Below, one piece after another: positions 31,478 through 43,966 of a stretch of DNA of 64,000 bases. A program made the position numbers and the translations under genes. Origin of the DNA: Prostheceraeus crozeri (lineage: Eukaryota > Platyhelminthes > Polycladida > Euryleptidae); NCBI GenBank assembly GCA_907163375.1, contig CAJQUW010016946.1, positions 186,001 to 250,000 of the forward strand. The letters run 5' to 3'. Every line of letters starts with the position of its first letter. Position 1 is the first letter of the stretch. The notes under the pieces were generated by a model, which was not told where the DNA came from, ran no database searches, and saw only the letters and a list, made by a program, of their open reading frames with translations.

Positions 31478-32206
31478 GGTACTCAGTGTATTTCTTGAAA
31501 TGAGTCGGTGCTTTCACGTCTGAATTATGCGGGAATACCTGAAAGGTGTGACACACAGTTTCGACATTATTGCATTTCCTTGACTATGTATGATGGACAT
31601 TTCTGAAAAGCATTATTTTCCAGCTCTTTGATTGGCTGAAAAGGTTCTGCAGTGTCTCCCAACCACATAACCACAAATCACGTGGGCCTTCAGAGTAGGC
31701 AATTATGTAGAGAAGTCACATCCAGGGCCGTAGTTAGCACCCCCCGAACCCCCCAGTCGGGAGGGGGGGGGCAACAGGTCTGAAAGGGGCAACATTTTTA
31801 GTAAGGACGAAAAACGATATGACAAAGCAAGTGTCTGCTCCGCTATTTCGCTTCCTGCCCCTGGCGGTCTGCAACGGCCGGTGTAAGCACTGCGAGGATT
31901 CGACAGAAAGTTAACATTCTCCGCTTCCTCTTTCTTTGTGCAGGATAAACGATAAACAAAGTCCATGTCCAATATAGCACGGTGAACGAGATGAAACCAG
32001 TTATCGGGACACTTTCTTTCCTAATTTGTGACTAATTCCTGGTAGTGTGGCGCTAGATTAGCGTTTACATGCATTGCGCAATTGTCTGACTTGTATATTT
32101 TGTAACTGTCTGTGAATTGGTCAGTGTCTGATGAAAGTGATTGATGGACTATTTCTTATCAAGCGCGCAGTTATCGCATGAGGCTCTTCCGTTTTGCGAG
32201 CTGGAA
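31478..32206. other. Spacer between hAT and Tc1 elements
   Basis: CCAGGGCCGTAGTTAGCACCCCCC at 31722 resembles a hAT terminus, with a long G run after it. No gene is seen. Confidence 0.4.
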
Positions 32207-32208
32207 TA

Positions 32209-33779
32209 CAGTCCGTTTCATAAAAAGTGGATCATCCTAAAATTTGACTAAATAAAACATAAGTATGATACAGAAAGCATTTTTCATGTTATTTCATGTC
32301 CCTAATATATTTAAATGTCCTTATATAATCTGATAAGCTATGATACAGTAACGGTTCTTAAGAAGCTAATATTTTGTGGCCCTATCCTTATTGTCAATGA
32401 CATTACCAATTCGTCTAGGCATTGATTCGATGATATCGTTGATTTTTGACTGATCTAACTTTCTCCACTCTCTTTTCAACAGTGACGTAATTTGTGATAC
32501 GCCATCTGTAGGTAGCAGTGAACGACGAGCGTTACGTTTTAGAATACTCCATACATTTTCTATGGGATTCAGATCAGGAGAACGAGCTGGCCAAGATAAT
32601 GTCCTAAGCCCTAATTGAGACTTGCATAAGTTGACTCTACTACTCCTGTGACACGTAGCATTATCATCCATAGATAACCAAGTCGATGGATCACCAAGTT
32701 GATCTGTCACTTGGCCAATGTTCATTCGCAAAACATTCACATAGCGTTCAGAATTCATGGTTCCTTGCTGTATGTGAAGTTCAGAGCGGTCATTGGTCCA
32801 AATGCCAGCCCAAATCAGTAGAGTCGCACCACCTTGTACCCGGGGACGATGTAAATGTCTCGGAATTTCCTGATCAGATTTTATCCATAATCTCAATCGA
32901 CCATCACTATCCTTCAGACGGACTGATGCATCATCAGACAAGACAACCCGATCCCATTGATTTCGCCAGTGACAATGACTCATTGCCCATCTGAGACGTC
33001 TTTTTGTATGCTGATCTGATAATTCGATCTGAGAGGGCCTCTTACAGTTCTTGAAATTCGACTCAATAAGTCTTCTACGAATAGTGGACTTAGAAATAGA
33101 CGAGTCTAGTGCAGCCATCTCAGTTAACGAGAGACTAAGATCAACTTTAACAAATCCCAAAATTAGGCGGTCTCTACGTTTGGATGTTTTGCGTGGACGG
33201 CCAGAGCCCTCTTTACGACAGAGTCTAGCAAGGCTGACACTTTGCCTTTTGTGAATGCGATCTCGTTATTGTTCATTTGTGCTTTGTATTGTTTTCAACC
33301 GGTAAGAGATAGATTTCTAGCTGAAAGCAATCAGGAATGCTGCCAACACCACCGCAACGAAGTCAGGAAGCTATGGAACATGAAGTCCAGTTAATCACAT
33401 GTAGCAGTTACATTTTGTTGATGAATAATGGTGCTATACTGGCTCTGATTGACCAATTTTCTTTATTTTTGTTTTGCTTGATAGCTTTTGGCTTGTAGAA
33501 CAACATATTACATAACAAAGGAAACAAATGTAATTTTATAAGAGTGAGGTATGATTTTGTGTAACATTGCTAAATGAAGATCAAAATTATCTACTACTTT
33601 TTTATCTATAACAGGAAAGCAACTCAATATTCATACTTGAAATTTCCAACAATGACATTAGTAAGCACAACTGACATATCTTCCAAATTTCAGAGAAATT
33701 CGTTCAAGTTTGGCGGAGTTAGACAAAGTTGAAGGTAAGGCGATGTTTAAGGGTGATCCATTTTTTATGAAACAATCTG
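32209..33779 (-). mobile_element. Tc1-like transposon, 1571 bp
   Basis: The left end CAGTCCGTTTCATAAAAAG and the right end, read inward, CAGATTGTTTCATAAAAAA match for about 30 bp. Both are flanked by TA. Confidence 0.85.
32366..33276 (-). pseudogene. Tc1 transposase (DD34E), frameshifted N-terminus
   Basis: From a likely ATG at 33276 the frame shifts near 33230 into a frame with GSGRPRKTSKRRDR and about 264 further codons. Catalytic signatures are VLSDDASVRL, WLSMDDNATCHRS and PARSPDLNPIENVWS, the DDE triad of Tc1. It is a cut-and-paste transposase acting at the TA-flanked ends. The C-terminal part is fully open; only the DNA-binding region is broken. Confidence 0.88.
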
Positions 33780-33781
33780 TA

Positions 33782-34080
33782 GTAGACCACATACAAGGGC
33801 TAGAGTGGGCTAGACAAAGAAAGCAGAATAGGGAAGACTGATGGATCATCCTTCCTTATCCCGCTGCAGTTGCCGTTGTGAAGTGATGATGCTGCGTGTC
33901 AAGGTTGAAGAATGATTAACCAATGAGAAATTAGACAATACAATCAATAAATTATCCACATACATGTGTAATGCCAATGGAGTCAATGCATCATTGCTTT
34001 ACGACATCTTGATAGACTCGAATCCTACTGATAAGTCTCCTACTTGCGTTCAAAGTGTTTTGCTATTTCTTATCTGAAAG
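33782..34080. other. Upstream region of the second hAT gene
   Basis: No gene; it may hold the hAT promoter. Confidence 0.3.
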
Positions 34081-34325
34081 ATGAAACGAAGACAAGCGTC
34101 CGGTTCAGCTCACCGCAAGCAGCATGCAGAAAAGATGAAAAAGAGAGAAGATGACATCAAATCGTGTCAAAAATTGGATTCTTTCGTTATAAAGTCAGAT
34201 CAAGTAAGTTCCTTAATTCATTTTGTAATACTACACTACCATTTGTACAAAAATAATTAAATAGCAACATAGAAGTAAAAGTGTGCCTTTCATTGAATGA
34301 GTATAAAATTTAACATAGCCTACTA

Positions 34326-34594
34326 TAATGCAAAAAAGCAAATCGCAATCTATTTTTGACAACTTAAGATAGTATTTTTCGATAAATAGGCTTGACTTCA
34401 AAACTAGAGAACTTAAAAGCGACTTTAGAAAACCATTTGATTGCATGAAGATTTATACCGGCGCTTCGGATATTTGCACTATCCATCAGTCTGATATTTA
34501 CACAGTTTTGAAGTCAAGTCTATTTATCGATCGTTTGAAAAATACTATCTCAAGTTGTCAAAAATAGATTGCGATTTGCTTTTTTGCAATACTT
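34326..34594. repeat. Palindromic element in the hAT intron
   Basis: Arms of about 80 bp (34326-34406 and 34505-34594) contain GCAAATCGCAATCTATTTTT and its complement, with an ~95-bp centre. It is a foldback/MITE-like insertion. Confidence 0.75.
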
Positions 34595-34822
34595 GCCTGA
34601 AAAATAATTTGCTGCCAAAATTTACGAATTTTTACCTACTATAATGATAGATCTAGGCTACATTGCAAGATGTACATGTCTATTTACTACTTTACATAAG
34701 ACAAACATATGTGATATATATAGCTAATCGGAAAGAAGTTAAATGCCTACACTGCACCACTTTTCATAATGTCAAACAGACAAAATCTAATCTTTTCAAG
34801 AGCCATATCACCTGGGAATATA

Positions 34823-35043
34823 ATGACCGACCTCTATTATGAGGTGAAATCCAGGGCAGTGGCCTCCCTGACGGACGCCCCAAACCTATGCCCAAATTTT
34901 TAGAATCAAGATGACCCACACTTTATATTTTCAGCTAAAACTGAATTGGCCAACCTCTATTATGAGGTGAAATCCAGGGCACTGGCCTCCCTGACGGACG
35001 CCCCAAACCTATGCCGAAATTTTTAGAATCAAGATGACCCTAT
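34823..35043 (+). repeat. Two-copy direct repeat, ~96-bp units 121 bp apart
   Basis: Both copies read CCTCTATTATGAGGTGAAAT to TTAGAATCAAGATGACCC with three or four differences. Confidence 0.88.
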
Positions 35044-36540
35044 AACGATCAAACTTAGAGATAGGCTGTTGTTTTATTACTTGTAGGCTATATTTGCACG
35101 ATCGTGTGTCAGTCATATTTGAGTTTATCAATTGTTATCAATATACAGTATATTCGAATTATCAAAAATCTTATAGAATGTACCTTTACACTTGAAAGAC
35201 GATTCACTAAAGAAATACACTGAGATGAACTGTTATATCATATGCATGCATAATGATTAAATTTGCATTTGGCGATGTCTTGCAGCTTACTTTTTTATTA
35301 TAGATCACATCAATAGGCTACATTGTAAACGTCGCTCAATGAGATATAGGGTCATCTTGTTCCTGTCTTGCAAGATTTTTGTTCTTAGATGCACTCCGAG
35401 TCTCCGACGTGTGTGATAAATATCCAAAATTAATTTTCAGAATGAGAAAAACCGTATTCACAGTCCTAAGACTCATTTTATTATTAGGACTCATTAGGAC
35501 TAGGATTTTCATATTTTAACTCATCGAGAAATCCTATTCGCTGTTACATATACTCTTCGAGTTTAATTCAAATAGAAAATGAATTTTATTATTTTCCTTT
35601 CAGATTGTTGCAACTGAAACTCCATCTTCGACATCCTCGACTGAATCAACAGTAGTGTCTGAAAGTCGAGGAAACACGTTTGATACCAACTCCTCTAAAG
35701 AAGTCGAACTGTCCCTTCAGCATCTATCCGATGACATCGCAACTTGGCCCGATCCCAGACACATCTCCGACCAATCACGATGTGATATCGTCAAAAATGG
35801 TTTTCCGAATCAATGTCAAGGTCCTTTTCCATATGATAACAATAGCAGAAGATTTGCTATATGACACTATTATCGAAAGATGGCAAACGATGAAGCTGTA
35901 TCCAGATCTTGGCTCATTTATTCTCCTAAGGAAGACAAGATATTTTGCGACTGTTGCATGTTCTTCGACAATTCAGAAAGCCCTTTCCGATCTGGAATGT
36001 CGACTTGGGAAGGCTTGTCTAAGAAGCTAAAGGAACATGAAACAGGACGACGGCATGGTGAAGCATTTTCAAAATGGACCAACCCTCATAGACGTTTGAA
36101 TTCGGAGTCAACAATAGACCAGATCCAAATGACTGCGTTTCTTAAAGAGCGAGATTTCTGGAGACAAGCATTGGTACGTTTGATCGATATTTGTATCTTC
36201 CTAGCTGAGAGAAATCAGGCTTTTCGTGGTTCGGAAGAAATCCTGGATTGCCCACAGAATGGGAATTTTCTAGGTATGTTTGATCTCATGGCAAAGAGAG
36301 ACACTGTTCTTAGCGAACTAAAACAGCGTATTCAGAGCAAAATTACGAAGGATCATAACCTAAGTGCTGAAATTCAAAATGAACTGATCTCATTAATTGC
36401 TTCGAAGATTCGACAAATTAACCTTGATGTCCTTAAACAAAGCAAATACTATGCAATTATATTGGATTGCACTCCAGACCTGTCACATGAGGAGCAAATG
36501 ACTGTTGTACTTAGATATGTTCACATAGATGAAAAAGATA

Positions 36541-37705
36541 CAGTAGAATTCGCATATATCGGCGCCTCAAGGGACAGACGAAAACCGCCGATATACGCGA
36601 ACCGCCGATATATGCGAACTCCCTGAATTTTGAAGTTTTGTGAAATCTACACGACCTCTGAGATCATGCCATGCATCATACAATGTATGTACGTGTATTG
36701 ACTCATGAATTATTGCGTTGCTATACTTAAATACATGTACATATTGACTTATTGTCCAACATGTACAGTACATGTACATGTAATTGTGTCTATGTATTCA
36801 ATAGATATCTAAAAATTGTGCCTTTCTGAACTGATGCTTGCAACGTAAGTATCGCAAACCGGATATCACTATGTTTGTCAAAAACTGAGTATGCTTTTTG
36901 AATCAAGAAGATTGAAGCTTCTTCATGCCTACATGCTTACCTGCTATATGAAGCACAAAACAAAGAAGAGTATGCATAAATCAAGACGCTGCTAAGAGTC
37001 ACGTGCAGACGAAGCCAGCCAATCTAAGTCAATCAAGACGCTGCTAAGAGTCACGTGCAGGCGAAACCATAGAGATGGATGGGGTGGCGAGCCGCTTTCT
37101 GTCTAGAGAGAGGACATGCATCGAACTCAACAATGTTTTCGACGGTAGCTTGTGCTCCTTTGATGACGCAACAGTCACTAAGTCAGGTCTGACAATAGCA
37201 TCGTAGGTGAAGACGTTAACAATGCAATCATCACGTCGAATGAAAAAGTAATTATGTAAGAATTATCAGTGAGATACATTGGCAAGCCTACTTATCTTTC
37301 CTCGGCTGCTACATTCTACAATTTTGATCAAACCCCCAAACATGATCGAGATGAATTGTAGAAGATCTAAATTTTCACATGCCACTAGAATAGTTAGAAT
37401 CGGATAGTCCTAACAGAATCTGCAGCCATCCGCGTCCACATATATTGTCATTCTAGTGACTCTTCTAGGCAAAACACATCGCTTGAGGATTTCCAGGAAA
37501 TCCGCCGTTATAAACGAATTTTTTTCTGTCAGGGACAGCGAAAATGCGCCGATATAGGCGAATCGCCAATATAGCCGAAGCCGATATAAGCGAACTCGAT
37601 TAGGGCCTATATGGAAAAGATAGGAAATTCTGCCGGGACAAAAAGAAACCGCCGATATAGACGAACCGCCGATATAGCCGAAGCCGATATATGCGAATTC
37701 TACTG
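36541..37705 (+). mobile_element. Pogo/Tigger-like MITE, copy 1 (1165 bp)
   Basis: Ends are CAGTAGAATTCGCATATATC inverted, flanked by TA at 36539 and 37706. The termini contain repeated CGGCGGTTCG-type segments. It has no transposase. Removing it with one TA restores the hAT frame. Nearly identical to the inverted copy at 49485-50645. Confidence 0.9.
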
Positions 37706-38146
37706 TATTAAAATTCAAGAATCATTTTTTGGCTACCTAAATGTCTCCAATGATACTACCGGTGCGGGATTGCTGAGAGTTTTCCTAAAACATCTGGAAG
37801 ATCTAAAGATCGAAATCAAGGATTGTCGTGCGCAATCATACGACAATGGAAGCAATATGAAAGGGAAAAACGCTGGTCTTCAGGCCCGTATTTTACAAAT
37901 GAATCCGAAAGCGTTGTATCTTCCATGCAGCAGTCATTCCCTGAATTTGGTTATTTGCGATGCTCCGAGGCAAGAATTCGGAAAAAGAGAAGGCTTTTTG
38001 ATTATGAGTGCGAAGATTATGTTTCCAAATCTCCTGAAGATCGCTTTCGTGTCGATTTCTTTCTTCCTCTAATTGACACTGTATCACCTTCCCTACGTGA
38101 AAGGTTTCAACAGTTGGAAAAATTCAGTAAAATTTATGGATTTATC

Positions 38147-38196
38147 AGGGAATTATAGATAGATAGAACAAAAGATATAATCTATAATTCCCTGGG
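38147..38196. repeat. 50-bp palindrome in the hAT gene
   Basis: CAGGGAATTATAGATAGAT and its complement ATCTATAATTCCCTG flank about 15 bases. It interrupts the frame with TAG at 38156-38158. Confidence 0.75.
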
Positions 38197-38644
38197 ATTT
38201 ATTTACAGTCGCCAGGCCTTGTTGGATTCAGTGTCTAACGACAAATTTCGAAACGATTGTAGAAATTTACAAGAAAATATCGATGACGTTGAAAAGCATA
38301 ACTTGGAGATTGAAAGATTTCACCACTTGCTGATTTTGAATGAGAAATTGGACACTCCTATTGATTTCCTTAAGTACATACACCATAATGGTTTGCAAGA
38401 AATTTATCCCAACTTCTCTATTGCATTACGCATGCTTCTAACAACACCTATAAGCGTCGCAACAGCTGAAAAAAGTTTCAGTAAATTGAAATTAATAAAA
38501 ACCTACCATCGCACCACGATGACTGATAGCCGACTATCGGACTTGGCCACCATCTCTATCGAACATGAAATAGCTAGGGAACTGGATTTAGATGAGCTGG
38601 TGATGGACTTTGCCTGTAGTAAGGCTCGAAGGAAACCGTTCTGA

Positions 38645-41600
38645 CTTATTTCTTTTCCGGCTTTTAAGGTTTAATCTGGTTTAATCATTATTCATGTACG
38701 TATAATTTTTGCAAATTGAAATCTTGACTATTTCGAAACACAAGTGATCGTTTTTACTTTCTCGTTTTTTATGTTTAGGGCATTATGTTTCACATGAATA
38801 TTTGTAAGTGAATAAAAGCTATGTAATAAAGTTAGTTTTTGATATCAACACTAAAAGGGCGATTTATAGGTACTGTACTTAAATAAAGCACTTTTTCATA
38901 CCAATGTGGTGTAGTACCTGAATTGATATTGACAGAACAAATCATATGCCTATTTATAGCCTACCATCACATAGAAAGAAACAATATCTATGTAGGCCTA
39001 CAAAAAGAAATATTTTTGTTTAGATAGAGGCCTACTCGCACATGCATGTGTTAGTGCAAAATAAAAGAGAGTTAACACAATAATTTAGGCCAAGATGAGA
39101 ATAGTGTTTATCAGCATAAACATGAGTTCCGCAAGGAAATAAGAGTAGGCCCTATTTACCGGTAGAGCTCGTATAACTAGAAGAGTGATGTCAAAACAGA
39201 GGGAAAGGCTGACCAAGAAAATGTGATCATGAGCACTAAAATCGATGAAAATGATAGTTCATTTGGGGGGCACAAAGAGGCTAGCTAATGCGCTGGTCAC
39301 ATCCGCAATATTACTTCAGTATAGAGTAGTTATGTTGACAAAAATGATACTTGTAAAATGAAATGCAGCTTGGGGATACTTGCGACACTACCACAAGTAT
39401 CAGTATTACGGCTCTGCCTTTCAGGTTTCAATCTCATTCGGTTATTATTTGAATATATGATATGTGATTGCAAGATGAATTGCGCATGATCAGTTGCATC
39501 AAAAAATGTTTGTTTCAACAGCATATTCTTCCCAAATATTAGTTTTATTGGAAAATATTGATTTGATATAGGCCTACACTATATCTCAGCTCCTATGATA
39601 TGTTTGATGTCTGATTTCAACACTAATATTTGACCACGTGCTTTGATTCCGTACAGTATAGTCTGGTTAATTGTTGGATTGTTTATAAAATGAGGTTTCG
39701 CATGGACTGTCCCGATAAATTACAGGAAAGTTCAGAGATCATTGCTGATAAGAGATGTCATGTAGGCCTACTTTCATGAACTTTGACTCCATAGCCCTGG
39801 ATGAAATTTTTAACTACTCAATGTTCTTGGGCCCATGCGTTTTTATTGCTGTAATAATATCATTGCACAGTTCGCAGTGTACTACCTGTGCTCAAATTCA
39901 TTGACCTTGAATTCTTTTGCTGATGTGCAACACTTTTTGAAAGTTGAACCTTGACCTTCTCCATAAGCAATGCTGATGTTTTTGTAACATGTCTTCACGA
40001 TGCACTCTCCTGGTGCATTAAATAATAATGTACATTTCAAACCCAGTTGTTTGTTTTTATTTCTTAAAAATATATCAATGTCGCAAATAGCACCAAACCA
40101 AATCTAACTTGAGACACAAATAATTTGAAGATGTCACCTTCAGTAAGTAGATCTGGCAGAATATTTTGCTATGCAATGATAGCATGTCACCTAAGCTAAC
40201 TAACAGTGGCAAAAGAAATATATTTGAAGAGAGTGCATAAGTGCGAGACTCATAGGTCTGAAAAATTGTCTCAAGTATTCCTATTTTACGGTGCGTATAT
40301 TTATTATATATACATGTATTATTAGCTATATTTAGGAAGAGCAACAACTCAGCATTAGTTTCATAGCTATTGTGGTAGCAGTTTCGATTTCATTGAATGA
40401 ACTCTTGTTGTTCTCTAGTACCACATGTGAGATGTGCAATTTTACTGTTTTGGAGAAATTATCAAGGAAATATCAGTACATAAGAGATAACAGTATTTCA
40501 CAAATCCTTCGAGTAACTGATTTCTTTAAAGAAATGCTTTTAATGAAGCTCGATGGAGTGATTGCTTTAAGACCAGCCGTGGTAATACGAGGCTCATGTC
40601 AGCTCCGGCGTCTTTAAAGTGATCATCTTACCGTGTCAATCTTACATACACAACTGTAGCTGACATCCAAAATATCAGCGCGTTTACAGCTTTTGCTTTT
40701 ATATTAGAGATCAATGAAGACCATGCTGGTCGGGCACGTTAAAATTCAAATTTTCAAACTAAACAATAACAGAAAATCATTCACTGAAACGACGAACAAT
40801 CACAATAATTGAGTTCACTGCTGACGAGTAACAAACGTTCATCAAAATTCAAGTCTCGAGAAATTACAGCTTAGCTCACAGAAGCATGTGGAGAAGATGC
40901 CTGCAAAGAAACAACAGTGCGAATGGGTGTCCTGATTCAGGACTGGTCTAGAGGTCAGCGGTGGATCTTTCTCGTTCTGGCATCAGTGGTTCCGGAAGCG
41001 TTGAAGGTTTTGGAGGGGGAGATGTCTACTGATCGTCGATAGACATGCGATGAATCATCCTCAACAGTGTGGGTTATCCTAATAAGCTATTAAGCAAACG
41101 TGCTAAGTTAGCGAACTCGAAAATTGAGCTAAGAAGTCGAAAATGTATTTAATTATTTGTATGAAGACTTGAATCATGATTCTGTTCATGAAAATTCTTG
41201 ACAATGTACATAATTTCCTTTTAAGCTAGATGTCTTTAGATTCTTATCAGAAAATATCAGTCTATCTGTCATCTGGTACGTTTCATGCTGCTTAAGCTAA
41301 AATCTATTCATGCTGACATATTTTTGAGTTGAAACTCTACATAACACTATATCATATACCAACTCTATACCCAAACAGCAGTTTGGTAGACCACTTTACT
41401 TCATGATAAATGTCTTGAATTTTTGTTTACGGTAGACTTAATTTTAGAGAATCTCATCTTGAATAAGTTGCCATGATTCATTGATACAGATCAAGTAGTG
41501 GCTCAATTAAAAGATACGTAGTACTATAAACTAATGAAGAATTTTATGACGTTTTCTAAAGAATGCTATCATTCCATAGATAAATTCACTGTATATGTCA

Positions 41601-42518
41601 AAACTCACTTTGATGCAATAAGAGCTTAACAATAGCCTACATCTAGTGGGATGCATTAAGTACTCGTGAGCCTGAGATGACAGGTGGGGCACATTGAACC
41701 ACCAGCCTTTTCTCCAAACTATAAATAGTGGAAACTTAATGCTTTGAGACATTGCTAATTGTAACAAGTAAACATGATTCTTTCGATAATTTCAATTGCT
41801 TATACTCTCCATCATTCACAGGATTCCCAAAAATTCAATGAAAAGTACGAAAATCAGAACTTTGTTTTAATTTAGCCAAAACCTTGCGCATATTTTAATT
41901 AGACACCATTTTTATCAAGCATTCCTTATCAATTTCATTAATCTAGTAGTTAAAAACTACTAGCGTGCAGCCTTAGTGCACACGAGCGCGTTTTTGAAAA
42001 GTTAGCGATGTGGGGCACATAGATACATGGTTCATAGTGCCCCACCTAGATGGTCAATTTTTCTTTTAATGAGTGATCGAAGTGATTTATAAGTTTTGAC
42101 ATGTGATTATGCTACAAGCTGGTCTGCAACGCCATCATATTTACAATTCAGAAATATTTGAGCAGTTATGCTATTCGCTTCTGTGCGCTGTAAATCTTTT
42201 CGGGAATCAAGCACCAGAACAGCATGATGAAGAATTTATATTGAGAAAATAATTGATAAATTGATATAAATCAGTGATTTGAATCAAAATGTAGCTTTGA
42301 ATACGCACTGGAACAATGGACAGCTGATAGTATTCTAGCTGTCCATGACTGGAACTTCCTTGCTCGTCAAACGAATTGAACTGTTAATGCCTCTTGTTTT
42401 GGTGTTTGGTGATTTCTCAGTTTTTCTTTCTTAGGCCTTTTCGTGTCTTACATGTATACATGTAGTGCACAATGCCTACAGGCATGCTTTATCGATCATC
42501 ACAACGATGAATGTATAA
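38645..42518. other. Gene-free region with a dispersed repeat
   Basis: A stretch at about 40340-40620 resembles 48860-49140 (AGAGCAACAACTCAGCATT-like start, ATTGAATGAACT, CATGTGAGATGTGCAA). Nothing else is supported. Confidence 0.5.
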
Positions 42519-42520
42519 TA

Positions 42521-43964
42521 CAGGGTTATTCAAAAAGAATGACCCTATTTCAAACCGCTATATCCTCGCAACGAAAAGGAGTATTGCATTCAAACAAAAA
42601 CTCGATTGTTCCGCAAATCATGCACTTTTATTTGTTGCATTACAAGTTTTCAATATGGCCACCATGGGTGGCACGGACAAGATCTAAACGAAAAGACAGT
42701 TCATCCCATACGCTATTCAACATTACTGCTGTCACTGAGTCGATCGCTGTCCTTATCCGTTGCTTGAGATCTTGCAAATTGGTTGGCAATGGTGGAACGT
42801 ACACTCGATCCTTGATGCAACCCCATAAGAAGAAGTCGCGTACAGAAAGATCTGGGGATCTGGCAGGCCAAGAGTTCAGTGCGTAGTCCCGGTCACTAAT
42901 TCTCCCAATCCATCTATCCGGCAAGTTTTCATTCAGGAAAGCGCGGACTTGCAGATGCCAGTGAGGGGACGCTCCATCCTGTTGGATAATGTACTCATCC
43001 GAATCTGCATTCAATAATGGAAATAGCCATGTCTGCAGCATTTCCAGATAGCTTTTCCCAGTTACGGTTTTACCTTCAAAGAAGAAGGGACCGTAAACTT
43101 TGTCCTGGGACACAGCGCAGAAGACATTCACTTTTGGGGAATCTCTGATGTGTTCCAACGTCTCATGAGGAGGCTCTGTTCCCCATATACGGGCATTGTG
43201 GCGGTTGACATGACCACTGAGATGAAAAGTGGCTTCATCACTGAAAATAACGCTCGAAAGGAATGACTCGTCTTCCTCTACCATTTCCATTATCCACTCA
43301 CAAAATTGTTCCCTGTACCTCTTGTCATCGTCGCTTAATACTTGGACCAATCTCAGCTTGTATGGCTTGAAATTCAAGCGTCTTCTAAGCACTCTCCAGA
43401 CCGTAGGTTGTGGAATTTCAAGTTCACGACTGCTTTGATTTGTTGATTGTCGCGGGTTTCTCAAATAAGCAGCATGGATTCAAGCTACTTGCTCGTCTGA
43501 CACTGTTGGTCTCCCCGGACTCCTCCCTTTGCAGAGACAGCCGGTGTCTTTGAATTTCTTACACCACCGACGCACGGTCTTCGAAGATGGGGGTTTTGTC
43601 TTGAATTCCTTACGAAAGGCACGTTGGACCATAATCACTGAGTTCGATTTCGCGAACTCGATAACACAGAAGGCCTTTTGCTGTGGAGTCACCATTTCAT
43701 AACAAAACAAAAGTCTGCAATTTGTCGTGTCTCTCACCGCTATTTAACATTTGCATGTTGATGACCACTCAGATCACAGTGCGACTGAGCGAAAACGTAC
43801 ACAATTGTACACCAATTCACGCACCTCGATGCATCAACATGAACAATTGTGACATCGCATATAAAACTTCATGATATGCGGAACAATCGAGTCTTTGTTG
43901 GAATGCAATACTCCTTTTCGTTGCGAAGATATAGCGGTTTGAAATAGGGTTTTGAATAACCCTG
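42521..43964 (-). mobile_element. DD41D mariner-superfamily transposon, 1444 bp
   Basis: Nearly perfect ~65-bp terminal inverted repeats begin CAGGGTTATTCAAAA(A) and are flanked by TA (42519 and 43965). Confidence 0.92.
42640..43737 (-). pseudogene. DD41D (rosa-like) transposase with a single in-frame TGA
   Basis: One frame runs from 43737 to 42640 (about 365 codons), broken only by TGA at 43480-43482. The N-terminus has helix-turn-helix-like text (FAKSNSVIMVQRAFRKEF, SKTVRRWCKKF) and GRSPGRPTVSDE. The catalytic part has VIFSDEATFHLSG, YIIQQDGASPHW and WPARSPDLSVRDFFLWG, with 41 residues between the second Asp and the Asp of SPD. This is a cut-and-paste transposase at TA sites. One codon change separates it from an open frame, so the copy is young. 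Confidence 0.88.
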
Positions 43965-43966
43965 TA

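Larger units (their letters stand above)
34081..38644 (+). pseudogene. Second hAT transposase gene (ZMYM1-like), spliced and split by a MITE
   Basis: Exon 1 (34081-34203) starts MKRRQASGSAHRKQ and ends at CAA|GTAAGT. A 1400-nt intron ends CCTTTCAG at 35603. Exon 2 continues in phase, with TGA at 35862-35864, then a zinc-finger-like IFCDCCMFF, DUF4371-like YYAIILDCTPDLSHEEQMT and DNGSNMKGKNAGLQARIL (catalytic fold), HSLNLVICDA, then a jump to a C-terminal domain with TPISVATAEKSFSKLKLIK and RLSDLATISIEHE (hAT dimerisation). A MITE sits at 36541-37705. About 100-150 residues seem deleted near 37965. It is related to, but distinct from, the hAT at 26239-28492. Confidence 0.82.

Noticed and set aside
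37410-37718. 102-codon protein, repeated identically at 49424-49765
   Set aside because: It is a frame through the end of the MITE, including its terminal repeats; identity reflects copy similarity.
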